From Bacillota bacterium (GTDB taxonomy: Bacteria > Bacillota > Sulfobacillia > DUSP01 > JBFMCS01): 55,308 nt of DNA. Where the stretch lies: contig JBFMCS010000045.1 in assembly GCA_040754315.1 (NCBI GenBank), positions 1-55,308 of the forward strand, written 5' to 3'. The notes beneath the pieces are model-generated. The model ran no database searches. It had not been told where the DNA came from and saw only the letters and a program-made list of their open reading frames with translations. Below are positions 1 to 7,868 of this stretch, piece by piece. Within the stretch, counting starts at the first letter, position 1, and each line of letters starts with the position of its first letter. Both the position numbers and the translations under genes were made by a program.

Positions 1-105
1 CTTCGCGGGATAACCCAATTCCCGGCAAACCGCGGCCGAGTGGCCGCCATGCTTGAGGTAGAGATTGACCGCCCTCATCCGGTCTTCCAGTGTGTACACG
101 GACAT
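1..105 (-). CDS. IS3-family transposase OrfA, N-terminal part (runs off window)
   Basis: Only the first 35 codons are inside the window. The reading starts with MSVYTLEDRMRAV and continues through LYLKHGG to CRELGYP. This is the usual N-terminus of IS3-family OrfA, a helix-turn-helix DNA-binding subunit that acts with the OrfB integrase. ATG at 105-103 is preceded by a GGGGG run at a proper distance. No disruption is visible, so it may be intact beyond the edge. The element appears to have inserted into the IS4-like fragment next to it. Confidence 0.72.
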   Translation of the reverse strand, partial: MSVYTLEDRMRAVNLYLKHGGHSAAVCRELGYPAK

Positions 106-114
106 CCCCCTGTC

Positions 115-453
115 TCATTTCGAGTCCAGGTTTTTGTCCGCACCCCCTTTTTTTTTCGGCCAAGAAGAATCCCCACCTTCTTGTTCCGGTTCCGAGAGAT
201 TAAGAGAGTGTGTTAGGCCAAAGGCGCGATGGAACTTCGCGTATGCCGTTTGATACGCCCGCCGCAAAAAAGCTAAGGTCCTTTCCACTCCAGTTCCAAA
301 ACCCAGCACCAGCACCCAGAAGAACCTAACCGGATCGATCTTGCGGTTGCGTTTGATTAGGCCTACCTTGGACGCTGTCTCCCGCAGCCATTCCGGGCTG
401 AACATCTTACTGGGCATCTCTTCTATTGCGTGGAGAGCGTCAATTGCCAACAT
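115..453 (-). pseudogene. IS4-like transposase N-terminal fragment
   Basis: The first 70 or so residues (MFSPEWLRETASKVGLI, then FFWVLVLGFG and LAFLRRAYQTAY) match the N-terminal region of IS4-family DDE transposases. The DDE catalytic domain is absent. The last third (KKKGGADKNLDSK) is not transposase-like and is probably the left end of the adjacent IS3-like element read in frame. I therefore read this as a truncated relic joined to foreign sequence. It has no function of its own. Confidence 0.6.
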
Positions 454-1234
454 CCCTAGCTGTTAGTGCCGATTCAACATGACGGTGAATATGGTCAGGA
501 ATCCGGTAGACGCTGACGGCTGTAGGATCCCCGGCTAACACGTGGGTTTGAGAGGCGCAAGACCCGTCCTAGAGCAGTTTCTTCCAGCTCCCAGTGTGCT
601 TTAGGATGGGCAATGTGGTCATTGGCCCCTCTAAAAATCCTGGTCAGTGAGTTGTGGTCTTAGTATCGCCACATGTTCCGGTGGATTACCGCCAATAGCC
701 CGTTGTTCAGTGCCATATGCCCCGACGCTAGACCGATGTCGAGGGAAGAGGCGAAAGAGTCATAGCACCTGCCCCAGGAGGGTCTTTAGGCCCGCTACCT
801 ACCTGAGTCAACAGGGTAGTCAGAGTCAATTGGAGGGTGTAACAGCAGCCAGCACAAAATTGGAAAAGCCGTCATCTATTCGTGGACACTCGCCGTCAAA
901 TTAGGCCGGTACCAACACTATGCCTCCCCCTTTCTCCGCCTTGAGAAAAGACATTCTACTAGGGCTGCCTAAATCCCTCTGGTTTCCCAGGTATAATATG
1001 GCATCACTACAACGTGCTGGGGCTTTTGGGGCTTAGCCGGAACATCGGCTATGAACTTGGCGCCTGTCTCGGGCCTGCTCGGAATACCTTGAGAAAATGA
1101 GTGCTTTGAACCGTCCTACCAGAGTAAGCCCTGACGTCTCGCCGGTTTCTCATTCCCATCTACCAGGGAGAATTCACGCTACAATCTGGCTTGACCTGCC
1201 CGAAGCAAAGGATCACGATGCTCTTAAGGCCTAC
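454..1234. other. Degenerate region without a supportable gene
   Basis: Only short frames are present and none resembles a known family. Several minus-strand frames read sensibly for 30-50 codons between stops, as expected of decayed transposase DNA. The 1000-1230 part may be the lost C-terminal portion of the TnpB relic that follows, but no motif proves it. Confidence 0.5.
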
Positions 1235-1695
1235 TTAAGAAAAGATGGGAGAAGTACCTTTGAGTACCCGGTTCCCTACCTCCTCGCGAGATCTGAAATA
1301 CCTGTATTCGTGGCCCACGATCACGATCCGGTTACCGTCCAGCAACCGGTATCCGGCCTGTTTCAGGCTGAAGGACTTGTACCTTCTGACCTTCTTGAAG
1401 GAAGGGGGAACTGATCTGATACCACGTTTACGGTTTTCAAAGAATGAGGCCCTGTCGATCCGTTGAGCAATATCCTGAATCGCCTGGGAGCCTAACAGAT
1501 TCCAATAAGCGAAACGCTTCTCTTTCTTCAGTTTCGTGATGTGCTTCATCAGCATTATTGACGTTCAGGCTCTTTCCGTACAGCCGGTAGTATGGTGCAG
1601 GGCGATCAAGTGGTTTGTAGATGCTCCCCGCGATGTTGAGGGCCTTGTGGAGCCTCTTATTTTGGCTGGTACAGCTTGAAGCAGTAGGTTTTCAC
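1235..1695 (-). pseudogene. tnpB: IS605-family TnpB (OrfB) relic
   Basis: A GTG start at 1695 gives KTYCFKLYQPK, then a frame change leads to KRLHKALNIAG-like sequence. After another change the frame from 1555 reads RFAYWNLLGSQAIQDIA, FFENRKRGIRSVPPSFKK and YKSFSLKQAGYRLLDGNRI. These are the N-terminal and central parts of TnpB, the RNA-guided nuclease of IS200/IS605 elements. The RuvC catalytic region and zinc finger are not recognisable. At least two frameshifts and a C-terminal loss make it a pseudogene. Confidence 0.68.
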
Positions 1696-2089
1696 TTGTT
1701 TTTCTGCTCCTCGATATACTTACGAACCGTTTCTTCGGAGAGGTGGCCGGCCGATTCGCAGTAGTATGATCTTGTCCATAGGGTTGGCATCCGGCTTTTC
1801 ACCCGAGGAAACTCTGACCGGATCATGCGAGAAGTATGGCCTTTTAGTTGCTGGACGATGAAGTGCGGGCTGTTGGTGGGTGTCGCTTTGACGAATAGAT
1901 TGCAGATGATCCGGCATAATCTCCATCTGGGCGATCTCTACCCGAATTTCGCGGGCTTTTTGGAATAACAGTTCCCGGAGCCGTTCCGCAACTTCTCCTA
2001 CGAGTACTTTTCGCCGGTACTTGGGGCACCAGATGATAGCCGGTGTTGTACACGGTTGTTGCTGATCGTTTCCATCGGTTTCCATTCAT
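1692..2089 (-). pseudogene. tnpA: IS200-family TnpA (Y1 transposase) relic
   Basis: Different frames together give VYNTGYHLV, WCPKYRRKVLVGEVAERL, VEIAQMEIMPDH and, at the C-terminus, LSEETVRKYIEEQKNK. These are hallmarks of the about 130-residue single-strand transposase. The normal HxH motif after MPDH is lost where the frame shifts (the frame reads LQSIRQSD), and the catalytic Tyr region is in another frame. At least two frameshifts are needed to restore the protein. Confidence 0.72.
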
Positions 2090-2145
2090 GGTTTAATCAT
2101 ACCATGATTATTAGGTGTCTGATAGGCTTATATGCCGCCCTTCAT

Positions 2146-2165
2146 CCCACCCTTGAAAGGGTGGG
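2146..2165. repeat. Hairpin at the IS200/IS605 end
   Basis: CCCACCCTT at 2146-2154 pairs with AAGGGTGGG at 2157-2165 across a two-base loop. Short subterminal hairpins of this kind are recognised by TnpA at IS200/IS605 ends, and this one lies about 60 bases upstream of the tnpA relic. An old rho-independent terminator is an alternative. Confidence 0.5.
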
Positions 2166-2596
2166 CTTTCCCAGCGGCTGATCGTAAACCAGGTGCCAGT
2201 CCGTTCGCAATTGCCGGATGACACGGGCAAGACGATAAGAACCCGGGGTTTTGACCCTAACCCCGGCAGGCTCAAAAACCGTTTGTTGTTGGCCACCCGG
2301 GGCAGATACTTGGCACACTGCCCTCTAGATCAGCCGATGAACCGGTCCCGGGCACTCTATTTTCGAGGCGGTGGAGAGACGTCCCAGGGCTGCGGCCAGC
2401 CGGCGACCGGAAAGATCAAGATACTTCAAACACTCGCCAAGCATCCTGCGGTGGCCCAAGTAGTGATGCTGGCTTAGCAAGCGCTCCAGGGCGAATGATT
2501 CGAAAACCGGATTTTAACCGGCCGGAGGCCTCGGAGATAGGAGGGGTTGTTAGCTGTAGCACCAAGTCCACCTTCACAAAGAGAGTGACACTTCCA
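2166..2596. other. Gene-free stretch beyond the IS relic
   Basis: Minus-strand frames here (for example GHRRMLGECLKYLDLSGR near 2420-2470) look like old coding sequence, but no family is recognisable and stops interrupt every frame. I see no intact gene. Confidence 0.4.
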
Positions 2597-2620
2597 GAAA
2601 CCCCGAAACTCCGGGGTTTC
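2597..2620. terminator. Terminator-like hairpin upstream of the ATPase promoter
   Basis: GAAACCCCG (2597-2605) pairs with CGGGGTTTC (2612-2620) across a six-base loop. It is followed by a pyrimidine stretch and lies just ahead of the ATPase promoter, where it could insulate it from upstream transcription. Confidence 0.45.
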
Positions 2621-2635
2621 TCCTTCATGGGCATA

Positions 2636-2664
2636 TTGACGCGTACTCCTGCTATGCATATACT
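2636..2664 (+). promoter_or_regulatory. Sigma-A promoter of the metal ATPase
   Basis: TTGACG at 2636-2641 and TATACT at 2659-2664 are separated by 17 bases, a near-consensus sigma-A arrangement. Transcription would start near 2671 and give a leader of about 280 bases. The -10 element overlaps an operator-like palindrome. Confidence 0.65.
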
Positions 2665-2683
2665 TAAATAGGTATTTAAATAT
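2660..2683. promoter_or_regulatory. Palindromic operator-like site at the ATPase promoter
   Basis: Two 11-base arms around a central GG pair at 10 of 11 positions: ATACTTAAATA (2660-2670) against TATTTAAATAT (2673-2683). The 12-2-12-like spacing and AT-rich arms fit ArsR/SmtB-type metal-sensor operators. The position over the -10 element and start site fits a repressor. No such regulator is encoded in the window. Confidence 0.5.
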
Positions 2684-2951
2684 GTTAGTGAGGAGCCCAC
2701 AGGTTATCCCACAGCCGAGTGACTTTCCAGGGTGGCAGAGGCAATTAGACAAGGAATGGGGTAGATGACGCAACAGGGTGTTGATATGCCTGAGCCTTGA
2801 GACACGGAGAGTCATGATGGCTAGCTTCATCAGGCACCTTCTCTAGCACTAGCACCGTTTCTCATTCTATTGCCGTTCTTGGTACTTGCCGAAAACGCAT
2901 GTTTTTTGAGGCACCTTGAGACTTGACCGGTGCAGAGGAGTGATGTGGACA

Positions 2952-4853
2952 ATGAAAGAGGTTTTGGCACAAAACGCTATCTACGGGGAGGCGCCCCGTC
3001 ATTCTTCTGTTTCCACGGAAGAATACAAAACTTATATCTTGACTGCTGTTTCTGGAGTGTTTCTCGTCTTTAGCTGGTTTGGCTGGTTTAGGGGACAACT
3101 CGGCTTCGACCCTGCCTGGGTAAGTATTATTATCAGCGGTACCCCTATATTGAAGGGGGCAATCACTGGCCTGTTTGCCCGAGGGGATATTAAGGCAGGG
3201 TTGCTGGTCAGCATAGCATTGATCGCCGCGGTAGCCATCGGCGAATACTTTGCGGCTGGTGAAGTTGCATTTATCATGATGATCGGCGAGCTCCTGGAAA
3301 ACAGGACTGTGGCCAAGGCTAGAGCAGGGATTAAGCAGCTACTAAGCGTTGTTCCCCCTACTGCCAGGGTGCGCCAGGACGGTCAGGAAGTCCGGGTTCC
3401 CGTGGAAGAAATACAGGTAGGAGACCTGGTGCTGGTGAAGCCAGGTGAACATATACCTGTCGATGGAGAAGTGGTTTCCGGAGAATCAGCGGTAAACCAA
3501 GCGGCGATAACCGGGGAGTCCATGCCGGTAGATAAATCGCCAGGAGACGAGGTATTCATAGGTTCCCTAAACCAACTGGGAGCGCTGGAGATCCGGGCGA
3601 CTAAAGTTGGGGCAAATACCACACTGGCCAGGGTAGTGAAACTAGTGGAAGAAGCAGAAAACAGTAAAGCTCCAGTAGTCCGCACAGCAGATCGCTGGGC
3701 TAGCTGGTTGGTGCCAGTGGCTTTGTTTACAGCCATAATGGTGTTCGTATTCACTAAGGATGTTATCAGAGCGGTAACGATCCTCATAGTCTTCTGTCCC
3801 TGCGCCCTTGTCCTGGCCACGCCGACAGCCATGATGGCTGCGATTGGCAATGCCGCCAGAAAGGGTATCCTGGTCAAAAGCGGTACGGCACTGGAATTAA
3901 GTGGCAAGCTGGATGCCTTTGTTTTTGATAAGACCGGTACTTTGACCAGGGGCAAACCTGAGGTCACCACAGTCAAGAGCTATAATAGTGGTTTCCCTAG
4001 GCAAGACCTGCTGCTCCTAGCAGCAGTTGCAGAGAAATTCTCTGAACATCCTCTTTCCCAGGCTACGATCCTTAAGGCCCAGGCAGAGAACTTGGCAGTC
4101 ATGGACCCTGAAGTATTCCAGACACAACCGGGCTTCGGGGTTAAGGCCTCCTACCAGGGAATGCAGATCCTGGTGGGCAATCGCAAACTGATGGACCAGG
4201 AGTCCGTTTGGATTTCCAATGAAGTCGAACAGTATGTTGAAGAGGCAGAAGAAAAGGGCCAGACTGCCATGCTGGTGGCGGTTGACGGTGCTGCGGCTGG
4301 AGTTATTGTGGCTACTGACCCTGTCAGGGAGGAATCTGCGGCAGCGATTAAAGGGTTACGGGAAAACGGGATCAAGAAGATCTTGATGCTTACCGGGGAT
4401 AACAAGAGAACCGCAGCGGCTATAGCAGCCAAGACCGGCATCACCGATTACATTGCCGATCAGCTTCCCCAACAGAAGGGTGAAACGGTTAAAGAGCTGC
4501 AAGGGCAAGGTTACCGAGTGGCCATGGTGGGCGACGGGATCAATGATGCCCCGGCCCTGGCCCTAGCCGATGTGGGCATTGCCATGGGAGTTGCCGGCAC
4601 CGATGTGGCTGTCCAAACCGCTGGCATCGCCCTAATGTCAGACAGTATTGGCAACCTAACCCAGTTATTGAGACTGAGCCGGCATGTCCTGCGCGTTATT
4701 AACCTCAATATCCTGTTTTCACTGTTTCTTAATCTGATTGCGATTATCCTGGCCTCTGCCGGTATCATGGGTCCCGTTCTGGGAGCGCTAGTTCATAATG
4801 CCGGTTCAGTGTTGGTGGTAATAAACTCGGGGCGGCTAATCAAGTACAATTGA
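2952..4853 (+). CDS. Heavy-metal-exporting P1B-type ATPase
   Basis: A membrane pump that uses ATP to expel a soft or transition metal ion. In order it shows ITGES of the actuator domain (about residue 186), the CPC metal-site motif (282-284), phosphorylation site DKTGT (Asp about 326), SEHPLS of the nucleotide domain, MLTGDN and GDGINDAPAL (about 527). The last helix carries HNAGS, not the ADxG of Zn/Cd pumps or the MxxSS of Cu pumps, so the metal is left open. There is no N-terminal metal-binding domain, and 633 residues is short for the family. ATG 2952 was chosen because AGAGGAG lies 11 bases upstream; ATG 2943 is too close to it, and an in-frame TTG at 2916 has no such site. It is transcribed alone. 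Base composition is lower in GC than the rest of the window and IS relics flank it, which suggests acquisition by transfer. Confidence 0.9.
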   Translation: MKEVLAQNAIYGEAPRHSSVSTEEYKTYILTAVSGVFLVFSWFGWFRGQLGFDPAWVSIIISGTPILKGAITGLFARGDIKAGLLVSIALIAAVAIGEYFAAGEVAFIMMIGELLENRTVAKARAGIKQLLSVVPPTARVRQDGQEVRVPVEEIQVGDLVLVKPGEHIPVDGEVVSGESAVNQAAITGESMPVDKSPGDEVFIGSLNQLGALEIRATKVGANTTLARVVKLVEEAENSKAPVVRTADRWASWLVPVALFTAIMVFVFTKDVIRAVTILIVFCPCALVLATPTAMMAAIGNAARKGILVKSGTALELSGKLDAFVFDKTGTLTRGKPEVTTVKSYNSGFPRQDLLLLAAVAEKFSEHPLSQATILKAQAENLAVMDPEVFQTQPGFGVKASYQGMQILVGNRKLMDQESVWISNEVEQYVEEAEEKGQTAMLVAVDGAAAGVIVATDPVREESAAAIKGLRENGIKKILMLTGDNKRTAAAIAAKTGITDYIADQLPQQKGETVKELQGQGYRVAMVGDGINDAPALALADVGIAMGVAGTDVAVQTAGIALMSDSIGNLTQLLRLSRHVLRVINLNILFSLFLNLIAIILASAGIMGPVLGALVHNAGSVLVVINSGRLIKYN

Positions 4854-4911
4854 GGTTGCGTTAGCGGGAGTCGTCAAGTCACCTTTTCCGAGAGTAATCT
4901 GCGGCCTCTAC

Positions 4912-5154
4912 TTGGTGGAGCAAGTGGTCAATCAGGTCTTGGATGCCCAGGCCGCTGAGCATCTGAAGGCGGGGCGTTACCAGGGGACGCCAGAGCGTGA
5001 AGGTTACCGGATGAGATACCCCGTGGAGATGAGACCCACTAGGCCCGGATTGGCAGAGTCCCTGAAGGCTCCCAGCGGCAGGACATACGGGACACCCTGT
5101 GTTGGCTTTTTTCAGGGAGGCCTGCCCCGGGTGCTATTAGCGGCAATGAAGTAA
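4912..5154 (+). pseudogene. IS256-family transposase N-terminal fragment
   Basis: EQVVNQVLDAQAAEHLKAGRY followed by ERTEER-like PEREGYR corresponds to the region before the catalytic core of IS256/MULE transposases. The usual YRNGY has decayed to YRMRY and all of the DDE domain is missing. It is a relic of about 80 codons that ends just before a terminator hairpin. Confidence 0.6.
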
Positions 5155-5170
5155 AGCACTGCATAGAAAT

Positions 5171-5197
5171 GAGCCCTCCCCCAATAGGGGCGGGCTC
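5171..5197. terminator. Terminator hairpin between convergent units
   Basis: GAGCCC-T-CCCC (5171-5181) pairs with GGGG-C-GGGCTC (5187-5197) with one mismatch and a five-base loop. It sits between plus-strand DNA and the end of the minus-strand catabolic operon and can serve both directions. There is no long T run. Confidence 0.6.
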
Positions 5198-5219
5198 TGC
5201 TATGTGACCGACGCTCCGC

Positions 5220-6380
5220 TCAGGCCGGGGGCAGGCCTCCCTGAGACCGCAGGTCCTCAACCCTTGTGTAGTCCATGTCGTAACCGAAGTACCTTGGGCC
5301 GAAGGTATCGATACCCTTAGGTGTCCTCATCCTCTCGTCAGCGGGGATGAGCACCACCGTCCCCCGGTACCCGTACTTCACCACGTCCGTCCTGATGGGT
5401 TCTCCTGTCTCGCTGTCCACTATCACAATGAGGTCAGGAGGAAGGCACAAGACCCTGCCCTCCACACGGAGCACAAGCCACTCATTCTGGAAGTCCACAG
5501 TTGCCTGGTTGCCCCTGCACTCATCAAGTCCCTCCAGGACTATGCGGCCTAGGGAAAACCCCTTACTGGTCTCCGCCCCGAACTCCCGCTGGATGTCCAC
5601 GACCTTGCCTCGAAACGCGGGGTATCCCCGGGTGAGCCGGCATATCTCCGCTATGGGATCAGAGTGTTCCTTGCGACATGCCATGACAGTCCTGCCTATC
5701 TCCCAGGCTACCGAGACTGACCCCAGGATGGCTGTGTCCTTCACCTGGCGGCCAGTCATGGGGTAACCCGCTATCCATGATATTCCGCCGTATGCCATAG
5801 CGACGGTACGCGCCAGGTGCTCCGCGGTAAGGGCGTCCTTGGTGTCTATGATGTTGACGTATCCCTTCTCGTTGGCTGATGCTGTTGGACAGGGCGAAAC
5901 CCCGTTGATGTAGAAGGACGTCATCTGCAGTTCCGGGAAGGCCCTTCCCATCCCGTCTCCGTCCAACACGGGCACCCCCACGGCGCCAGCCACGGCCATG
6001 GGCACAGGGGTGTTCACGCCCCCTGCCTCAGGGGGTATCACTCCCTCCACAGGACGGCCCATGTACCTAGCCAGGCGTTCATAGCACCAGAACAGCTCCT
6101 GGCCGCAGGGGGGCTTCTCAGTGAGAACCAGCGCTGCTCCCAGGCACCCGGCAATGGTGATGAGGGCCTCGTCCGGCACATCTTGCGGCTTCACCATGAC
6201 TATTGGGTGGCCCTGGTCAACCACGTTGTAGGCCCATAGGAGGCCGATTTCGGGATCCCCTCCGCCCCCTGTTGCCAGGATCGAGGCCCCCAGGGTTATC
6301 TCCTCCAACGCCCTCCTGTCGATCCCCTTGTATTCCTTGACGCCCCACTTTGCTAGAATATCCAGGGCGGTCTTCTTCAT
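5220..6380 (-). CDS. DUF917 family protein (S-methyl-thiohydantoin desulfurase-like), copy 1
   Basis: 386 residues, full length for DUF917/S-Me-THD. Family hallmarks are TLGASILATGGGGDPEIG near the N-terminus, a central FPELQMTS, and GEPIRTDVVKYGYRG near the C-terminus. Members sit beside hydantoinase/oxoprolinase genes and are thought to act on hydantoin-like rings; the exact reaction here is unknown. Start: ATG 6380 has GGGGGTG six bases upstream. A GTG at 6407 in the same frame has no site and overlaps the previous gene. It is the last gene of the operon, 19 bases after the M24 gene. A close paralogue lies three genes upstream. Confidence 0.85.
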   Translation of the reverse strand: MKKTALDILAKWGVKEYKGIDRRALEEITLGASILATGGGGDPEIGLLWAYNVVDQGHPIVMVKPQDVPDEALITIAGCLGAALVLTEKPPCGQELFWCYERLARYMGRPVEGVIPPEAGGVNTPVPMAVAGAVGVPVLDGDGMGRAFPELQMTSFYINGVSPCPTASANEKGYVNIIDTKDALTAEHLARTVAMAYGGISWIAGYPMTGRQVKDTAILGSVSVAWEIGRTVMACRKEHSDPIAEICRLTRGYPAFRGKVVDIQREFGAETSKGFSLGRIVLEGLDECRGNQATVDFQNEWLVLRVEGRVLCLPPDLIVIVDSETGEPIRTDVVKYGYRGTVVLIPADERMRTPKGIDTFGPRYFGYDMDYTRVEDLRSQGGLPPA

Positions 6381-6399
6381 GGAGCACACCCCCGAGTGT

Positions 6400-7497
6400 C
6401 TAGACACTGATTATTCTAGGGGCACGGGTAAGAACCTCAAAGCCGGATCCGGTCACCAGCACCATGTCCTCCACCCTGGCACCTCCCAGGCCCGGCATGT
6501 AGACGCCGGGCTCCACGGTGACCACCATCCCCGGCTGGAGCACCGTCTGGGAACCCTGGTCCAGGATAGGCATCTCGTGGATATCCAGCCCCACCCCGTG
6601 ACCAGTGAGGTGGGGGAAGAACCGCCCGTACCCGGCATCCGCAATGATGGTCCTCGCCACACGATCAACGTCCCCTGCCACCACTCCCGGCTTGATGCTG
6701 GCCACAGCAGCCTGCTGGGCGCTGAGAGCCAGGTCAAACAGGTCCTTCTTCTCGCCCTCCAGCTCGCCCACGTAGAGGGTCCTGGTAATGTCGGAGCAGT
6801 AGCCCTGGTAAATCCCACCCACATCAAAGATGACAAGGTCCCCATCCTCGAGGATACGGTGGGTGGAGTATCGCCGGGGCTTCCAGCTGTTGGGCCCCGA
6901 CATAGCGAAGGGCTCAAAGGAGGTCCCCTCCGCACCCTCCACCTCCATGGCAAACTTGGCCCTCAGGGATATGTCGCGTTCCCGGGCTCCCCGCCTGGCC
7001 TCCCTCACCCCTGCCTCCATGCCGGCGTCAGCTATCCGGGCAGCCTCCCTCAGGCGCTCTACCTCTTGGGGGTCCTTGATGGCCCTCATAGCCAGGAGGT
7101 CCCGGTCAACGGGGACCAGCCGCGCGCTGCCCAGTATGGCGCCGAGCATCTCCACCTGGGACGCTCCCGCAGACTCGAGGTCAACACCCACCTCGCTGGC
7201 GAAAGGCGAAATGACACCCCGGAAAACATCAAGGTAGTTGGGGGTATCCTCAGGGAAGCGCCTTATTTCCCCCACTTGGCCTAGCCAGCACTCCTCTAGG
7301 GCCACGCTATGGTCCAGCACGGGCACGGCGTAGACCACTTCCCCCGATGGCCTCACCAGGAGTACCGAAAAGGCCGCGACGTTCCAGCGCATGTCCGTGA
7401 TGTAACGGATGTTTGCCCGGCCAAAGAGCACCACCGCCTCGAACCCCTTGCCCGCGGCGAGGCTCGCAATGCGGTTCAGCCTTTCCTGGAGTCTCAA
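6400..7497 (-). CDS. M24-family metallohydrolase (Xaa-Pro peptidase/creatinase-like), copy 1
   Basis: 365 residues, cytoplasmic, with an N-terminal creatinase-like domain (about 1-130) and a C-terminal pita-bread domain. All five metal ligands are present: Asp in FDVGG, Asp in SDITRT, His in TGHGVGLDIHE, Glu in VEPGVY and Glu in ARVEDMV. It should be an active dinuclear hydrolase of peptide or C-N bonds; creatinase-type members show the fold can also cleave non-peptide substrates. The neighbourhood of Hyu and DUF917 genes suggests work on a ring-opened product. The start is uncertain: TTG 7497 is used, there is no ATG, and the best purine-rich site (near 7520) is rather far upstream. Confidence 0.85.
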   Translation of the reverse strand: MRLQERLNRIASLAAGKGFEAVVLFGRANIRYITDMRWNVAAFSVLLVRPSGEVVYAVPVLDHSVALEECWLGQVGEIRRFPEDTPNYLDVFRGVISPFASEVGVDLESAGASQVEMLGAILGSARLVPVDRDLLAMRAIKDPQEVERLREAARIADAGMEAGVREARRGARERDISLRAKFAMEVEGAEGTSFEPFAMSGPNSWKPRRYSTHRILEDGDLVIFDVGGIYQGYCSDITRTLYVGELEGEKKDLFDLALSAQQAAVASIKPGVVAGDVDRVARTIIADAGYGRFFPHLTGHGVGLDIHEMPILDQGSQTVLQPGMVVTVEPGVYMPGLGGARVEDMVLVTGSGFEVLTRAPRIISV

Positions 7498-7585
7498 CGT
7501 GCCGGCACCCCGCCCGAGCGGGTGCCTTCCCCCCTTCTCGCCAGAGGTTAGACAGTCCCTGGGATCGCGGCCGCAGGCGCTGGCT

Positions 7586-7852
7586 CTAGAGCACCCCTAC
7601 CTCCTCCTCCATCTCTGGGTTCACCAGGTAGACCGTCTTGGGCACCCTCGACTCAACGCTGGAGTCCGCCTGGCTCGCCAGTTCCAGCACATACATCTCC
7701 GAGAGAGCCGGCCCCAGGATGGTATCCACGGCCTCCGCCTCAATACCCGCCAGGGCAGCCAGGTCCTTCCGCTCGATGTAGGGGTTTTCGAGCACTAATT
7801 TGAGAAGGCCCTTGAGCCCGGGTTCCCGGCTAACCAGATCCTTCACTGACAT
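7586..7852 (-). CDS. Small winged-helix-like protein of unknown function
   Basis: 88 residues. The middle (ENPYIERKDLAALAGI, then AVDTILGPALSEMYVLELAS) reads as a helix-turn-helix, followed by a hairpin-like RVPKTVYLVNP resembling the wing of ArsR/MarR-type folds. ATG 7852 has GGGGGG six bases upstream. It lies 16 bases after a DUF917 gene and before an M24 gene, inside the operon. It could be a local regulator or an accessory subunit of DUF917. I do not recognise a named family. Confidence 0.6.
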   Translation of the reverse strand: MSVKDLVSREPGLKGLLKLVLENPYIERKDLAALAGIEAEAVDTILGPALSEMYVLELASQADSSVESRVPKTVYLVNPEMEEEVGVL

Positions 7853-7868
7853 TCAAGGCCCCCCTTTG

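Larger units (their letters stand above)
1235..2165 (-). mobile_element. Decayed IS200/IS605-family element
   Basis: The unit consists of a TnpA (Y1 transposase) relic followed on the same strand by a TnpB relic, with a short hairpin upstream of tnpA. The TnpA stop and TnpB GTG start overlap (AAGTGA at 1697-1692), as is common in these elements. Both genes carry frameshifts, so the element cannot move by itself. The limits are approximate because the far end past tnpB could not be recognised. Confidence 0.65.

Noticed and set aside
2671-2942. Small ArsR/CsoR-type regulator gene in the ATPase leader
   Set aside because: Only frames of about ten codons follow possible starts; nothing resembles a metal sensor.
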